Assembly (NCBI GenBank): GCA_003221085.1
Contig: QHUD01000130.1
Span: 1-8,707, forward strand
Source: Gemmatimonadota bacterium
GTDB taxonomy: Bacteria; Gemmatimonadota; Gemmatimonadetes; Gemmatimonadales; GWC2-71-9
Direction of reading: 5' to 3'
DNA: 8,707 nucleotides
This document shows positions 1-6,447 of this stretch, piece after piece. Every line of letters begins with the position of its first letter. Position 1 is the stretch's first letter. The notes beneath the pieces were generated by a model. The model had not been told where the DNA came from. It searched no databases and saw only the letters and a program-made list of their open reading frames with translations. The position numbers were made by a program, and so were the translations under genes.

Positions 1-632
1 CTACCCGTCGACCCCCGAGCGGCGGGCTGAAGACTTCCCGTTCCAGCCGATCGCCGCACCCGACTTCTACGCTCGTAGCAAGCGAATGGCCGAGGACGTG
101 GTGCGCGAGGGTGCGACCGAAGGGGATCTCGAAGCCGTGGCGCTGCGCCCGAACGTGATCTACGGGGAGCGAGACCGTTTGTTCACACCGCGCGTGATCG
201 GCGCGGTCCGGCTCCCGTTCGTGCCCCAGATCGGGCCCGGCACGAACCGGTTATTCGTGCGTCTATGCGGGCAACGTGGCGGCTGCGGCCGTCGTCGCAC
301 TCGACGCACCGCTCGGTGGGTTGCGCGCCTACAACGTGACGAGCGACGGGCCGCCCGTACTGTCGCAGCGCGAGTTCTTTGGCGCGTTTGCGGCCGCGCT
401 CGGTCGGCGCTATCGACCGATACCGATTCCGACGATGTTCGCGGGCCTCGTGATCGGCCTGTTCACTGCCCGGCGGCTGGCACGCGCGGCGGTGTCCTTC
501 GTCTCCGGCGAGAATCCCTACGCCGACGATCGCATTCGCGCCGAGCTCCGTTGGCGGCCGCCGACTCAGGCCCCGGAGGCCATCGGGCGCACCGTCCGTT
601 GGTATCTCGAAAACGAAAAGCCCGGGCACTAG
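1..632 (+). pseudogene. 3-beta-HSD/NAD-dependent epimerase-like SDR, 5'-partial, frameshifted
   Basis: This is the C-terminal part (about 210 residues) of an extended short-chain dehydrogenase whose NAD-binding N-terminus lies left of the window. Reading from base 2, the catalytic YxxxK motif is visible as YARSK (Tyr codon 68-70, Lys 80-82), followed by LRPNVIYGERD, typical of 3-beta-hydroxysteroid dehydrogenase/epimerase proteins. After NRLFV (around 245-259) that frame loses all family similarity. The next frame takes over with VYAGNVAAA from 261 and continues through YNVTSDGPP to GENPYADDRIRAEL and the stop at 630-632. One extra base (or two missing) between about 251 and 263 explains this; dropping G259 would give NRLFVVYAGNV. 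The substrate cannot be told; sterol, sugar and flavonoid substrates all occur in the family. The intact flanking motifs suggest either a recent mutation or a sequencing/assembly error. The family call is firm; whether it is a true pseudogene is open. Confidence 0.8.
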
Positions 633-640
633 TCCCGGGC
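620..640 (-). terminator. Intrinsic terminator of the lipoprotein gene, overlapping the epimerase stop
   Basis: A perfect 7-bp stem GCCCGGG (620-626) / CCCGGGC (634-640) encloses a 7-nt loop. On the minus strand it is followed directly by CTTTTCGTTTTCG, the U-rich tract expected of a Rho-independent terminator, and it lies 28 bp past the stop of the minus-strand lipoprotein gene. On the plus strand no T-run follows, so it is at best a weak stop for the epimerase gene, whose TAG lies in the loop. Confidence 0.65.
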
Positions 641-667
641 ATCGTGTCTGTCCTGCCCTGCTCCTGC

Positions 668-886
668 TTAGGCCCGACGCTTCTTCTTGGCAGCGGGCTT
701 GGGGGCCGGGGCTTTCTTCGCCGTATCGGCCATCATCTTGTGCGATGTATCAGCCATCATCTTGTGCGACGTGTCAGCCATCATCATGTGGGACGTGTCC
801 GGCGGCGTGGAAGTCTGCTGTTGCTGCTCGGCCTTCTGACACGCGCCCATCGCCACGAGGGCGAGGACCATCGCGAGACGCTTCAT
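668..886 (-). CDS. Small Met/His-repeat lipoprotein with Lys/Ala/Pro-rich tail
   Basis: This 72-residue protein is predicted to be exported and lipid-anchored. The N-terminus MKRLAMVLALVAMGAC is a short lipoprotein signal: two basic residues, a hydrophobic core, and a lipobox (MGA|C) with Cys16 as the modified residue. A Gln/Thr/Pro linker follows (17-30). Then come three imperfect octapeptide copies of the form (H/K)MMADTSH up to about residue 57, and a cationic tail rich in Lys, Ala and Pro. The ATG at 886-884 is chosen because AGAGGAG lies 5 nt upstream and the signal peptide starts exactly there; the same frame stays open for 3 kb upstream only as a shadow of the GH38 gene. No family is recognised. 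Clustered Met and His suggest metal (copper-type) binding, and the cationic tail could contact an anionic surface, but both ideas are inference. It is divergent from the GH38 gene and convergent with the epimerase. Confidence 0.85.
   Translation of the reverse strand: MKRLAMVLALVAMGACQKAEQQQQTSTPPDTSHMMMADTSHKMMADTSHKMMADTAKKAPAPKPAAKKKRRA
723..794 (-). repeat. Three 24-bp tandem repeats inside the lipoprotein gene
   Basis: Units at 723-746, 747-770 and 771-794 share the plus-strand pattern GTRTCRGCCATCATCWTGTG, followed by SGAY, with a few substitutions. A further partial copy begins at 795. Each unit is exactly eight codons, so gain or loss of a copy keeps the reading frame and changes only the number of Met/His octapeptides. 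Confidence 0.9.
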
Positions 887-891
887 GCGGG

Positions 892-898
892 CTCCTCT
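892..898 (-). promoter_or_regulatory. Ribosome binding site of the lipoprotein gene
   Basis: Read on the minus strand this is AGAGGAG, 5 nt before the ATG at 886. It is a strong Shine-Dalgarno match and it fixes the start of the small gene inside a much longer open frame. Confidence 0.8.
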
Positions 899-905
899 AG
901 AGAAA

Positions 906-911
906 AGAGTA
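906..911 (-). promoter_or_regulatory. Candidate -10 element for the lipoprotein gene
   Basis: The minus strand reads TACTCT, fitting the TANNNT form of a -10 box. It would place the transcription start near 899 and give a short leader of about a dozen bases containing the ribosome binding site. No convincing -35 box is seen at the right distance, so this is tentative. Confidence 0.3.
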
Positions 912-950
912 GCGGTGCGGGGTTCGGCCGGGGAAAACCTAGCGGCGCGG
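910..950. repeat. 11-bp direct repeat pair in the divergent intergenic region
   Basis: TAGCGGTGCGG (910-920) and TAGCGGCGCGG (940-950) differ at one base and are spaced exactly 30 bp start to start, about three helical turns. They lie between two divergent genes, and the first copy touches the candidate minus-strand -10 box. This is the layout of a regulator bound to one DNA face, but GC-rich sequence raises the chance of coincidence. Confidence 0.4.
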
Positions 951-963
951 CCCCCGGAGTCAA

Positions 964-980
964 GGCCGCGGCGCGCGGCC
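964..980. repeat. Perfect inverted repeat upstream of the GH38 gene
   Basis: GGCCGCG (964-970) and CGCGGCC (974-980) form a perfect 7-bp dyad around GCG. It ends 3 bp before the candidate -10 element of the GH38 gene, so it covers the promoter spacer and could be an operator. A hairpin made entirely of G and C can also arise by chance in such a genome. Confidence 0.35.
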
Positions 981-983
981 GGG

Positions 984-991
984 TGTATTAG
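984..991 (+). promoter_or_regulatory. Candidate -10 element for leaderless GH38 transcription
   Basis: TGTATTAG is the only AT-leaning stretch in a very GC-rich gap. Taking TATTAG (986-991) as the -10 hexamer leaves 6 nt before the A of the ATG at 998, so transcription would begin at or next to the start codon. No Shine-Dalgarno sequence precedes that ATG, which agrees with a leaderless mRNA. No clear -35 box is seen. Confidence 0.4.
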
Positions 992-997
992 CCCGAC

Positions 998-3988
998 ATG
1001 ACCGACCGCCGCGGTTTCGTCACCTGGCTTGGCACGCTGCCGCTCCTCCGGCGGCACCCCACCCGCCGCGCCCCGCCGTCGATTGTCATCGAGGCGACGC
1101 CGACGGCGCTGTTCCAGCAGCCCGACGGGCGCAACAACCTGGTGCGCGTCGCCGTGACGGGCCTCGACGCCCCGGCGGCGCGCGCCCGGGTGACCGACCG
1201 CCGCGGCACGCTCGTCGGGACCGCGGGGCTGCTGCCGACCGGCGCGGGCCTCGCCGGCGAGGTCTGGGTGCCCCTGTCGCGGGCCGCCGGAGCGGAGTTC
1301 CACATTGACGTCGAGGTGGGCAAACAACGCGTCGGGGGCCGGCGCGTCCGGCTGGCTCCGCCGCGGCGCTGGACGCTGTACTGGATCGCCTCGAGCCACA
1401 CCGAGGTGGGACTCACCGAGCGGCTGGAAGAGTGTCTCGAAGTCCACCGCAAGAACCTGGATGCGGCGCTGGCCCGGCTGGCGGCGCATCCCGATTTCCG
1501 GTGGACCGCGGAGTGCGCGCTCCAGCTGATCACCTATGCCGAGAACCGCAGCCCCGCCGCGGGTGAAGCGCTGACCCGGGCGCTGCGCGACGGCAAGGTC
1601 GGGTTCTCGGCGCTGTTCGCACAACCGCTCACCGGGATCCTGGACCACGAGACGTTCGCGCGCCTCCTCTGGCCCGCGGGTCTGTACGCGCGGGAACACG
1701 GATTGGGCTATCACGCTGCGCAGCTGACCGACGTGCCGGGACAGACGCTCACCTTCCCCACTCTGCTCGCGGCGAGCGGTGTGCGCTATCTCGCGAGCGG
1801 CGTCAATCCGGAGCGGGCCGCTCCGCTGCTCTCTCCCGCCGAAGCGGCGCGGGCCCAGCTGGGAAGCGGGGGCGGGGGCGGGAGCGGGGGACGCGAGTGG
1901 ACCACCTACCCGCAGCTGTATTGGTGGGAAGGGCCGGACGGAAGCCGCGTGCTGCACTGGCGCGCCGACCAGTACGCCGATGGCCCACGCTTCGGATTCG
2001 ACGTCGATCCCGCGGAGATGGGCCGGCGGCTGTCCGACTGGCTGCTCAACCATCCCGTATTCCTGTCGCCGGGCTATCCCTTTGACGTCGCGCTGCTGAG
2101 CGGTGCCACGGGCGACAACGGCCTCCTGGACGAGCTGGTGGTCGCCAACGTCGAGGAATTTTCCCGACGCTTCGCGTATCCCCGGCTCATCGCCGCGCGC
2201 CCGGAGGACTTCTTCCGTGAAGTCGAGCGGCGGTGGGGCACGAAACTGCCCGTGCGGCGCGGCGACACCGGGTGCTATCGCGAGGACGGCGCCGCGTCCA
2301 CGGCGGCGGACCTCGGGCGCTACCGCGCGGCCCAGCTGGTCGCCCGGGCCGCGGACCTGCTCGCCCTGTGGGACGAGAAGACTGAGCCACGCGACGCCGG
2401 CGCGGCCGATCGGATCGAGCAGCGGGCTGCGGCGCGTCGGAAGATGTGGCGTGATCTGCTGCTGTTCGGCGAGCACACCTGGGGGGGGTCGGCCGACGGA
2501 TCGGACCCCGACGGCGCGGAGACCGTCGCGCGGTGGCAGTACAAGCGGCGCTTCCTCGACGGCGCCGCCGCAGCCGCCGACGCCCAGGTCGCGGCGGCAC
2601 TGCTCCGGATCGGCCTCAGTACCGCCGGCGGGGGCGCCGGCCGCGTCGTGTTCAACGCCGCAAGCTGGGCGCGGAGCGACGTGGTGCGCGTACCCAGCGG
2701 CGCCGGGCGGCGGCTCACACACGATGGCCGGGAGTTGCCGGCGGTGGATCTGCCCGACGGCTCGGCGCTGGCCGTGGCGCGGGACGTCCCTGCGCTGGGC
2801 TACCTGGCGCTCGCGGAAAGTGAGCGCGCGGCGAACCCCCCACGGGACGATGGCGCGACGCTCGAAGCGCAGGCCGGCGGCTTCCACGTGGTGCTCGATC
2901 CGGCGAGCGGCGCGATCCGCTCGCTCACGACCGGCGACGGCGTGGAGCGCGTCCGGCCGGCCGGTTGGTCGGGGTTGAACCAGCTCGTGTACGTGCGGGG
3001 CGGCGCGCACAGCGCTCTCTGGACCAGCCGGGCGCGCGACGAGCTGCGCACCGGGCCCGACCTCACGCTCAACCAGGCCGAGCTCGTGTCGGCGCGGCGC
3101 GAGCGGCTGCCGGGCGTCGGCGCCCGGCTCCTGGTGGAGCGCAAGCTCGAGGGCTGCACCAGCGTCACGACGGTCGTGACGCTGTACGACGAGCTGCCGT
3201 GGATGGACGTCGCGAACCGGATCGCGAAGCCCGCCACGCTCGAGAAGGAAGCGCTGTACGTCGCGTTCCCCTTCGCGCTCACGAAGCCCACGGTCGAGGT
3301 CGAGGTGCCGCTCGGGCGGATGACGGTGGAGCGCGATCAGCAACCCGGCAGCTGCCGGGACTGGTACTGCCACGCCCACTGGGTGTGGCTGCGCGACGGG
3401 GCGGGCGGCATCCTCTGGAGCGGACCCGACACGCCGCTCTTCACGCTGAACGACATCTTCCGCGGCCTGTGGCGCCGGAAGATCGAGCCTGAGGGCACCT
3501 TGTTCGCGTACGTCCTGAACAACTACTGGCCCACGAACTTCGCGGCCCGCCAGGGGGGGGAGGTCTCGTTCCGGTACCGCATCTCGTCGCTCCCGGCGGG
3601 CGGCGACCCGGCCGAGCCAGCGCGACGCGGCTGGGCCGCGTGCGACCCGCTGTACGTGAGCGCCGCCTACGCGAGCGCCGGCTCGGGCCCGCTCCCCCGC
3701 AAGGACTCCGGCGTGTTCATCCCGGATCAGGGCGTCGCGGTCGTGGGCGTGAAGCCGGCGGACGACCGCACCGGCGCGGTGCTGAAGCTCGTCGACGTAA
3801 CCGGCACGGGACGTGCCGTGGCCGTCTGGCCGGGAGCGTACCGGTTCCAGGGTGCCCGTCGCACCAACTTCGTCGAGATGAACGGCGACCGGCTGCCCGT
3901 CGCGTCGGACGGCCACGCGACCATCGATCTTCCCGCGTGGGGCACCGCCGCGCTGCGACTCTTTACATCGCGGGAGGGGGCCGGTTAA
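998..3988 (+). CDS. Glycoside hydrolase family 38 (alpha-mannosidase-like), Tat-like N-terminus
   Basis: This 996-residue enzyme probably cleaves alpha-mannosidic bonds or related glycans outside the cytoplasm. The start MTDRRGFVTWLG resembles a twin-arginine signal, though its hydrophobic stretch is short. A beta-rich N-terminal region (about 25-120) precedes the GH38 catalytic domain (about 125-410). SSHTEVG holds the presumed zinc ligands His134 and Glu136, where Asp is usual. LTDVPG carries the likely nucleophile Asp245. SGATGDNG has the likely acid/base Asp373. EHTWGG supplies the last zinc ligand, His493. A mannosidase-type C-terminal beta-sandwich region follows, with VFNAASW at about 551 and FHVVLDPASGAI at about 629. 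Oddities are a Gly/Ser-only insert at 289-298 and two G8 tracts (2481-2488 and 3553-3560). The ATG at 998 is chosen because it gives the Tat-like motif; there is no Shine-Dalgarno. Family assignment is firm, substrate unknown. The AAA+ gene follows after 10 nt. Confidence 0.88.
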   Translation: MTDRRGFVTWLGTLPLLRRHPTRRAPPSIVIEATPTALFQQPDGRNNLVRVAVTGLDAPAARARVTDRRGTLVGTAGLLPTGAGLAGEVWVPLSRAAGAEFHIDVEVGKQRVGGRRVRLAPPRRWTLYWIASSHTEVGLTERLEECLEVHRKNLDAALARLAAHPDFRWTAECALQLITYAENRSPAAGEALTRALRDGKVGFSALFAQPLTGILDHETFARLLWPAGLYAREHGLGYHAAQLTDVPGQTLTFPTLLAASGVRYLASGVNPERAAPLLSPAEAARAQLGSGGGGGSGGREWTTYPQLYWWEGPDGSRVLHWRADQYADGPRFGFDVDPAEMGRRLSDWLLNHPVFLSPGYPFDVALLSGATGDNGLLDELVVANVEEFSRRFAYPRLIAARPEDFFREVERRWGTKLPVRRGDTGCYREDGAASTAADLGRYRAAQLVARAADLLALWDEKTEPRDAGAADRIEQRAAARRKMWRDLLLFGEHTWGGSADGSDPDGAETVARWQYKRRFLDGAAAAADAQVAAALLRIGLSTAGGGAGRVVFNAASWARSDVVRVPSGAGRRLTHDGRELPAVDLPDGSALAVARDVPALGYLALAESERAANPPRDDGATLEAQAGGFHVVLDPASGAIRSLTTGDGVERVRPAGWSGLNQLVYVRGGAHSALWTSRARDELRTGPDLTLNQAELVSARRERLPGVGARLLVERKLEGCTSVTTVVTLYDELPWMDVANRIAKPATLEKEALYVAFPFALTKPTVEVEVPLGRMTVERDQQPGSCRDWYCHAHWVWLRDGAGGILWSGPDTPLFTLNDIFRGLWRRKIEPEGTLFAYVLNNYWPTNFAARQGGEVSFRYRISSLPAGGDPAEPARRGWAACDPLYVSAAYASAGSGPLPRKDSGVFIPDQGVAVVGVKPADDRTGAVLKLVDVTGTGRAVAVWPGAYRFQGARRTNFVEMNGDRLPVASDGHATIDLPAWGTAALRLFTSREGAG

Positions 3989-3998
3989 CTATCGCCCT
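3962..3998 (+). promoter_or_regulatory. Internal promoter for the AAA+ ATPase gene
   Basis: TTTACA (3962-3967) resembles a -35 box. A 17-bp spacer leads to TTAACT (3985-3990), part of the AT-rich TTAACTAT that also contains the GH38 stop codon. The ATG of the ATPase lies 8 nt further on, so the mRNA could start at or very near the initiation codon. The nearest purine-rich run (3972-3980) is 18 nt from the ATG, too far for a normal ribosome binding site, which supports leaderless translation. Confidence 0.45.
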
Positions 3999-5474
3999 AT
4001 GACCAAGCCGACCACGCTGGGTGAGCTGAAACAGACCGAGTGGGCGAGTCCCGCCCGGGTCCAACGGACCGTGAAGGACGAGCTGCGCGAGAATCTGATC
4101 TGTCTGCTCGAGAACGGCTCGCCGTTGTTCCCGGGAATCGTGGGGTACGAGGACTCCGTCATCCCGCAGCTCGTGAACGCCGTCCTGTCGCGCCACAACT
4201 TTATCCTGCTGGGCCTCCGGGGGCAAGCGAAGAGCCGTATTCTGCGCCAGCTCGTCACGCTGCTCGACGAAGAGATTCCGATTCTCGCGGGGAGCGAAGT
4301 GAACGACAACCCGTTCGCGCCGATCTCCAAGTTCGGGCGCGAGCTCGTGGCCGAGCAGGACGCCCGGACGCCGATCGCCTGGTTGCCGCGCGACTCGCGC
4401 TTCGTGGAGAAGCTCGCGACCCCCGACGTCACCATCGCCGACATCATCGGCGACGTGGACCCCATCAAGGCGGCGCGGGGTGGCCACCTCTTGTCCGACG
4501 AGCTGACCATGCATTTCGGGCTCTTGCCCCGGGCGAACCGCGGTATTTTCGCCATCAACGAGCTCCCCGATCTGGCCGGGAAGATCCAGGTGGGGCTGTT
4601 CAACATCATGCAGGAGGGGGACGTTCAGGTGAAAGGGTATCCGGTCCGCCTGAACCTGGACGTGGCGCTCGTCTTCACGGCCAACCCCGAGGACTACACG
4701 GCCCGCGGCAAGATCATCACGCCGCTCAAGGACCGTATTGGGTCGGAGATCGTCACCCACTACCCCCACACGGTCGAGCTGGGCGCGGCGATCACGCACC
4801 AGGAAGCCTGGCTCGAGCGCACCGGGCGCCCGGTCAAGCTGCCCGACTTCGTGGCGGAGCTGATCGAGCGGGTGGCCTTCGAGGCGCGCGAGGACAAACG
4901 GGTCGACCGCCGCTCGGGCGTGTCGCAGCGCCTCCCGATCAGCGTGCTGGAGAACGTGGTGTCGAACGCGGAGCGTCGCACCGTCACCACGAAGGAAAAA
5001 ACGGTGGTCCCTCGCATCTCGGACATCTACGCCGCGCTGCCGGCGATCACGGGCAAGCTCGAGCTCGAGTACGAGGGCGAGTTGCAGGGTCCCGAATCGA
5101 TCGCCAAGGACCTGATCCGACGCGCCGCCGGCAAGACGTTCGAGGCCCGGGTGGGCGGCGCCAACGTGGATGACATCGTCCACTGGTTCGACGAGGGCGG
5201 GGCACTCAAGATCTCCATGGACGAGCGCTCCGAGACCTGCCTCAAGGGCTTCAGCGTCGTGCCCGGCCTGCTCGACCTGGTGGACCAGGTGGGCCTCGCC
5301 GCCAAGAAGGATCCGGGCACTATGGTCGCGGCGTGCGAGCTGGTGCTCGAGGGGCTAGTGGCCGAGAAGCGGATCTCGCGCAACGAGGAGCTGGGCTACG
5401 TGCGCGCGCGCGCCGAGCCGAAGGGGCCCGGGTACGGCAAGACCGGCAGCGGAGGTCCGAACCTCTTTCAGTAA
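3999..5474 (+). CDS. ChlI/MoxR-like AAA+ ATPase (Rv0958 type, annotated 'Mg-chelatase')
   Basis: This 491-residue cytoplasmic ATPase belongs to the AAA+ helix-2-insert group, which works with VWA-domain partners in metal insertion or protein remodelling. After a 40-residue N-terminal region with RTVKDELRENL, also found in mycobacterial Rv0958, come Walker A GLRGQAKS (72-79, Lys78), GDVDPIK (151-157), Walker B-like GIFAINELPDL (182-192), sensor-1 TANPEDYT (227-234), arginine-finger candidate PLKDRIGS (242-249, Arg246) and sensor-2 region RRSGVSQRLP (304-313). The Walker B has Asn187-Glu188 in place of the classical Asp-Glu; as I recall it, Rv0958 also reads NE, so this may be a family trait. 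The C-terminal third is helical and ends in a Gly/Lys-rich tail. Despite the 'magnesium chelatase' label, no chlorophyll genes are nearby, so a chaperone-like role with the VWA-like protein starting at 8345 is likelier. The start aligns with the family N-terminus. Confidence 0.88.
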   Translation: MTKPTTLGELKQTEWASPARVQRTVKDELRENLICLLENGSPLFPGIVGYEDSVIPQLVNAVLSRHNFILLGLRGQAKSRILRQLVTLLDEEIPILAGSEVNDNPFAPISKFGRELVAEQDARTPIAWLPRDSRFVEKLATPDVTIADIIGDVDPIKAARGGHLLSDELTMHFGLLPRANRGIFAINELPDLAGKIQVGLFNIMQEGDVQVKGYPVRLNLDVALVFTANPEDYTARGKIITPLKDRIGSEIVTHYPHTVELGAAITHQEAWLERTGRPVKLPDFVAELIERVAFEAREDKRVDRRSGVSQRLPISVLENVVSNAERRTVTTKEKTVVPRISDIYAALPAITGKLELEYEGELQGPESIAKDLIRRAAGKTFEARVGGANVDDIVHWFDEGGALKISMDERSETCLKGFSVVPGLLDLVDQVGLAAKKDPGTMVAACELVLEGLVAEKRISRNEELGYVRARAEPKGPGYGKTGSGGPNLFQ

Positions 5475-5475
5475 G

Positions 5476-5492
5476 CGATCGGTTGCCGGTCG
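5476..5492 (+). terminator. Hairpin just after the AAA+ ATPase stop codon
   Basis: CGATCGG (5476-5482) pairs with CCGGTCG (5486-5492), one pair being a G-U wobble, around a 3-nt loop. It starts 2 bp after the TAA and is followed by a pyrimidine-rich stretch (TATCTTCCC) rather than a proper U-run. It could be a weak terminator or attenuator between the ATPase and the SPFH gene. No clear promoter is seen in the rest of this 54-bp gap. Confidence 0.35.
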
Positions 5493-5528
5493 ACGTATCT
5501 TCCCGGCGTCTCCCCTCTCGGAGCGTCC

Positions 5529-6446
5529 ATGGGCAAGCTCGTCGGCGGCGGCGTCCTGCTCGTCATCGCGTTTTCTCTCCTCCTTGCTGCGGCCACGGTG
5601 CGCGCCCAGCGCCCGGGCCCCATCTCCAACCTGTTGCGCTTCGGCGGCTACGCAGTCGGCGTTCTCGCGGTCCTGTTAGCCACCGGGTCGGGCTTGGTCG
5701 TGATCGACCCGGGCGAAGTCGGCGTGCGTCACGCGTTCGGCTACGTGGACCCGGGACCGCTGCTCGCCGGCATCCGCCTCGTCGCGCCGTGGTCCTCGAT
5801 CGAGCGTTACTCGACTCGCGAAGAGCAGTGGCCCACGCGCGGCGAGCAAATCGAGGCGATCGAGGCGCTCTCGAGCGAGCAGATGGGCATGCACGTCGAA
5901 GTGTCGATCCGCTGGCAGATCGACCCGCAGCAGGCGCCCAAGATCTTCACCGAGATCGGCGACGAGAACCAGATCCGCGGCGCGGTGCTCAACGCCATTC
6001 GCAAAGGGGTGCGCGACGGCATGGTGCAGTATTCCATCAACGACATCTCCAAGCGCACGCAGATCGCCAACACCATGGAGGCCCTGGTCGACTCGGCGCT
6101 CGTGACCACCCCGCGCGCCGGCGGCGGTAAGTTCCGGATCGCCACCGTCACCGCGTTTTTCCTGCGCGACCTGCAGCCGCCCGCCCAGGTGGTCCAGGCG
6201 ATCAACAACAAGATCGCCCAGGAGCAGCAGATCGAGACGGAGCGCCACCGCGTCGAAGTCGCCCGCCTCCAGACCGAGCAGCAGCGGCTGTTGAACCAGA
6301 CGCTCTCCCCCGAAGCGCTCACGAAACAGTGGATCGAGGTGCTGCACGACCTGAAGAGCTCCAACAACCTGATCATCTTCGTGCCGACGGAGGGCGGACT
6401 GCCACTGCTCAACATCAGCGAGCTGCGCAAGAACCTGAAGCACTGA
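5529..6446 (+). CDS. SPFH/band-7 (prohibitin-like) membrane protein
   Basis: This 305-residue membrane scaffold protein has two hydrophobic segments (about 5-24 and 38-59). The SPFH domain follows (about 55-230), with GLVVIDPGEVGVRHAFG at its start and the prohibitin-like GIRLVAPW, VEVSIRWQID and AVLNAIRKGVRD. A charged Gln/Glu-rich coiled coil (about 226-258) and a prohibitin-style ending (SSNNLIIFVPTEGGLPLLN) complete it. Length and order match prohibitins. Family members form ring or cage oligomers at the membrane that organise microdomains or regulate AAA+ proteases such as FtsH. The ATG at 5529 is supported by GGAG at 5520-5523, 5 nt upstream. The gene lies 54 bp after the AAA+ ATPase and 1 nt before the kinase-like gene, so co-expression with both is plausible. 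A functional link to the neighbouring ATPase is inference. Family call is firm. Confidence 0.9.
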   Translation: MGKLVGGGVLLVIAFSLLLAAATVRAQRPGPISNLLRFGGYAVGVLAVLLATGSGLVVIDPGEVGVRHAFGYVDPGPLLAGIRLVAPWSSIERYSTREEQWPTRGEQIEAIEALSSEQMGMHVEVSIRWQIDPQQAPKIFTEIGDENQIRGAVLNAIRKGVRDGMVQYSINDISKRTQIANTMEALVDSALVTTPRAGGGKFRIATVTAFFLRDLQPPAQVVQAINNKIAQEQQIETERHRVEVARLQTEQQRLLNQTLSPEALTKQWIEVLHDLKSSNNLIIFVPTEGGLPLLNISELRKNLKH

Positions 6447-6447
6447 G

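Noticed and set aside
723..794. Tandem 24-bp repeats considered as a CRISPR-like array
   Set aside because: The units are contiguous without spacers and encode in-frame octapeptides of a lipoprotein.
887..3916. Minus-strand open frame of over 1000 codons running upstream of the lipoprotein gene
   Set aside because: It is antisense to the GH38 gene, rich in Arg/Ala/Gly/Pro with no domain, and open only because of GC-rich third codon positions. The signal peptide and ribosome binding site at 886-898 show the real start.
3963..5183. Minus-strand 406-codon open frame
   Set aside because: It is an antisense shadow of the AAA+ ATPase gene, with no recognisable motif, signal or ribosome binding site.
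3999..5474. True magnesium chelatase for (bacterio)chlorophyll synthesis
   Set aside because: The sequence fits the Rv0958-type ATPases of non-photosynthetic bacteria, and no other pigment genes are in the window.
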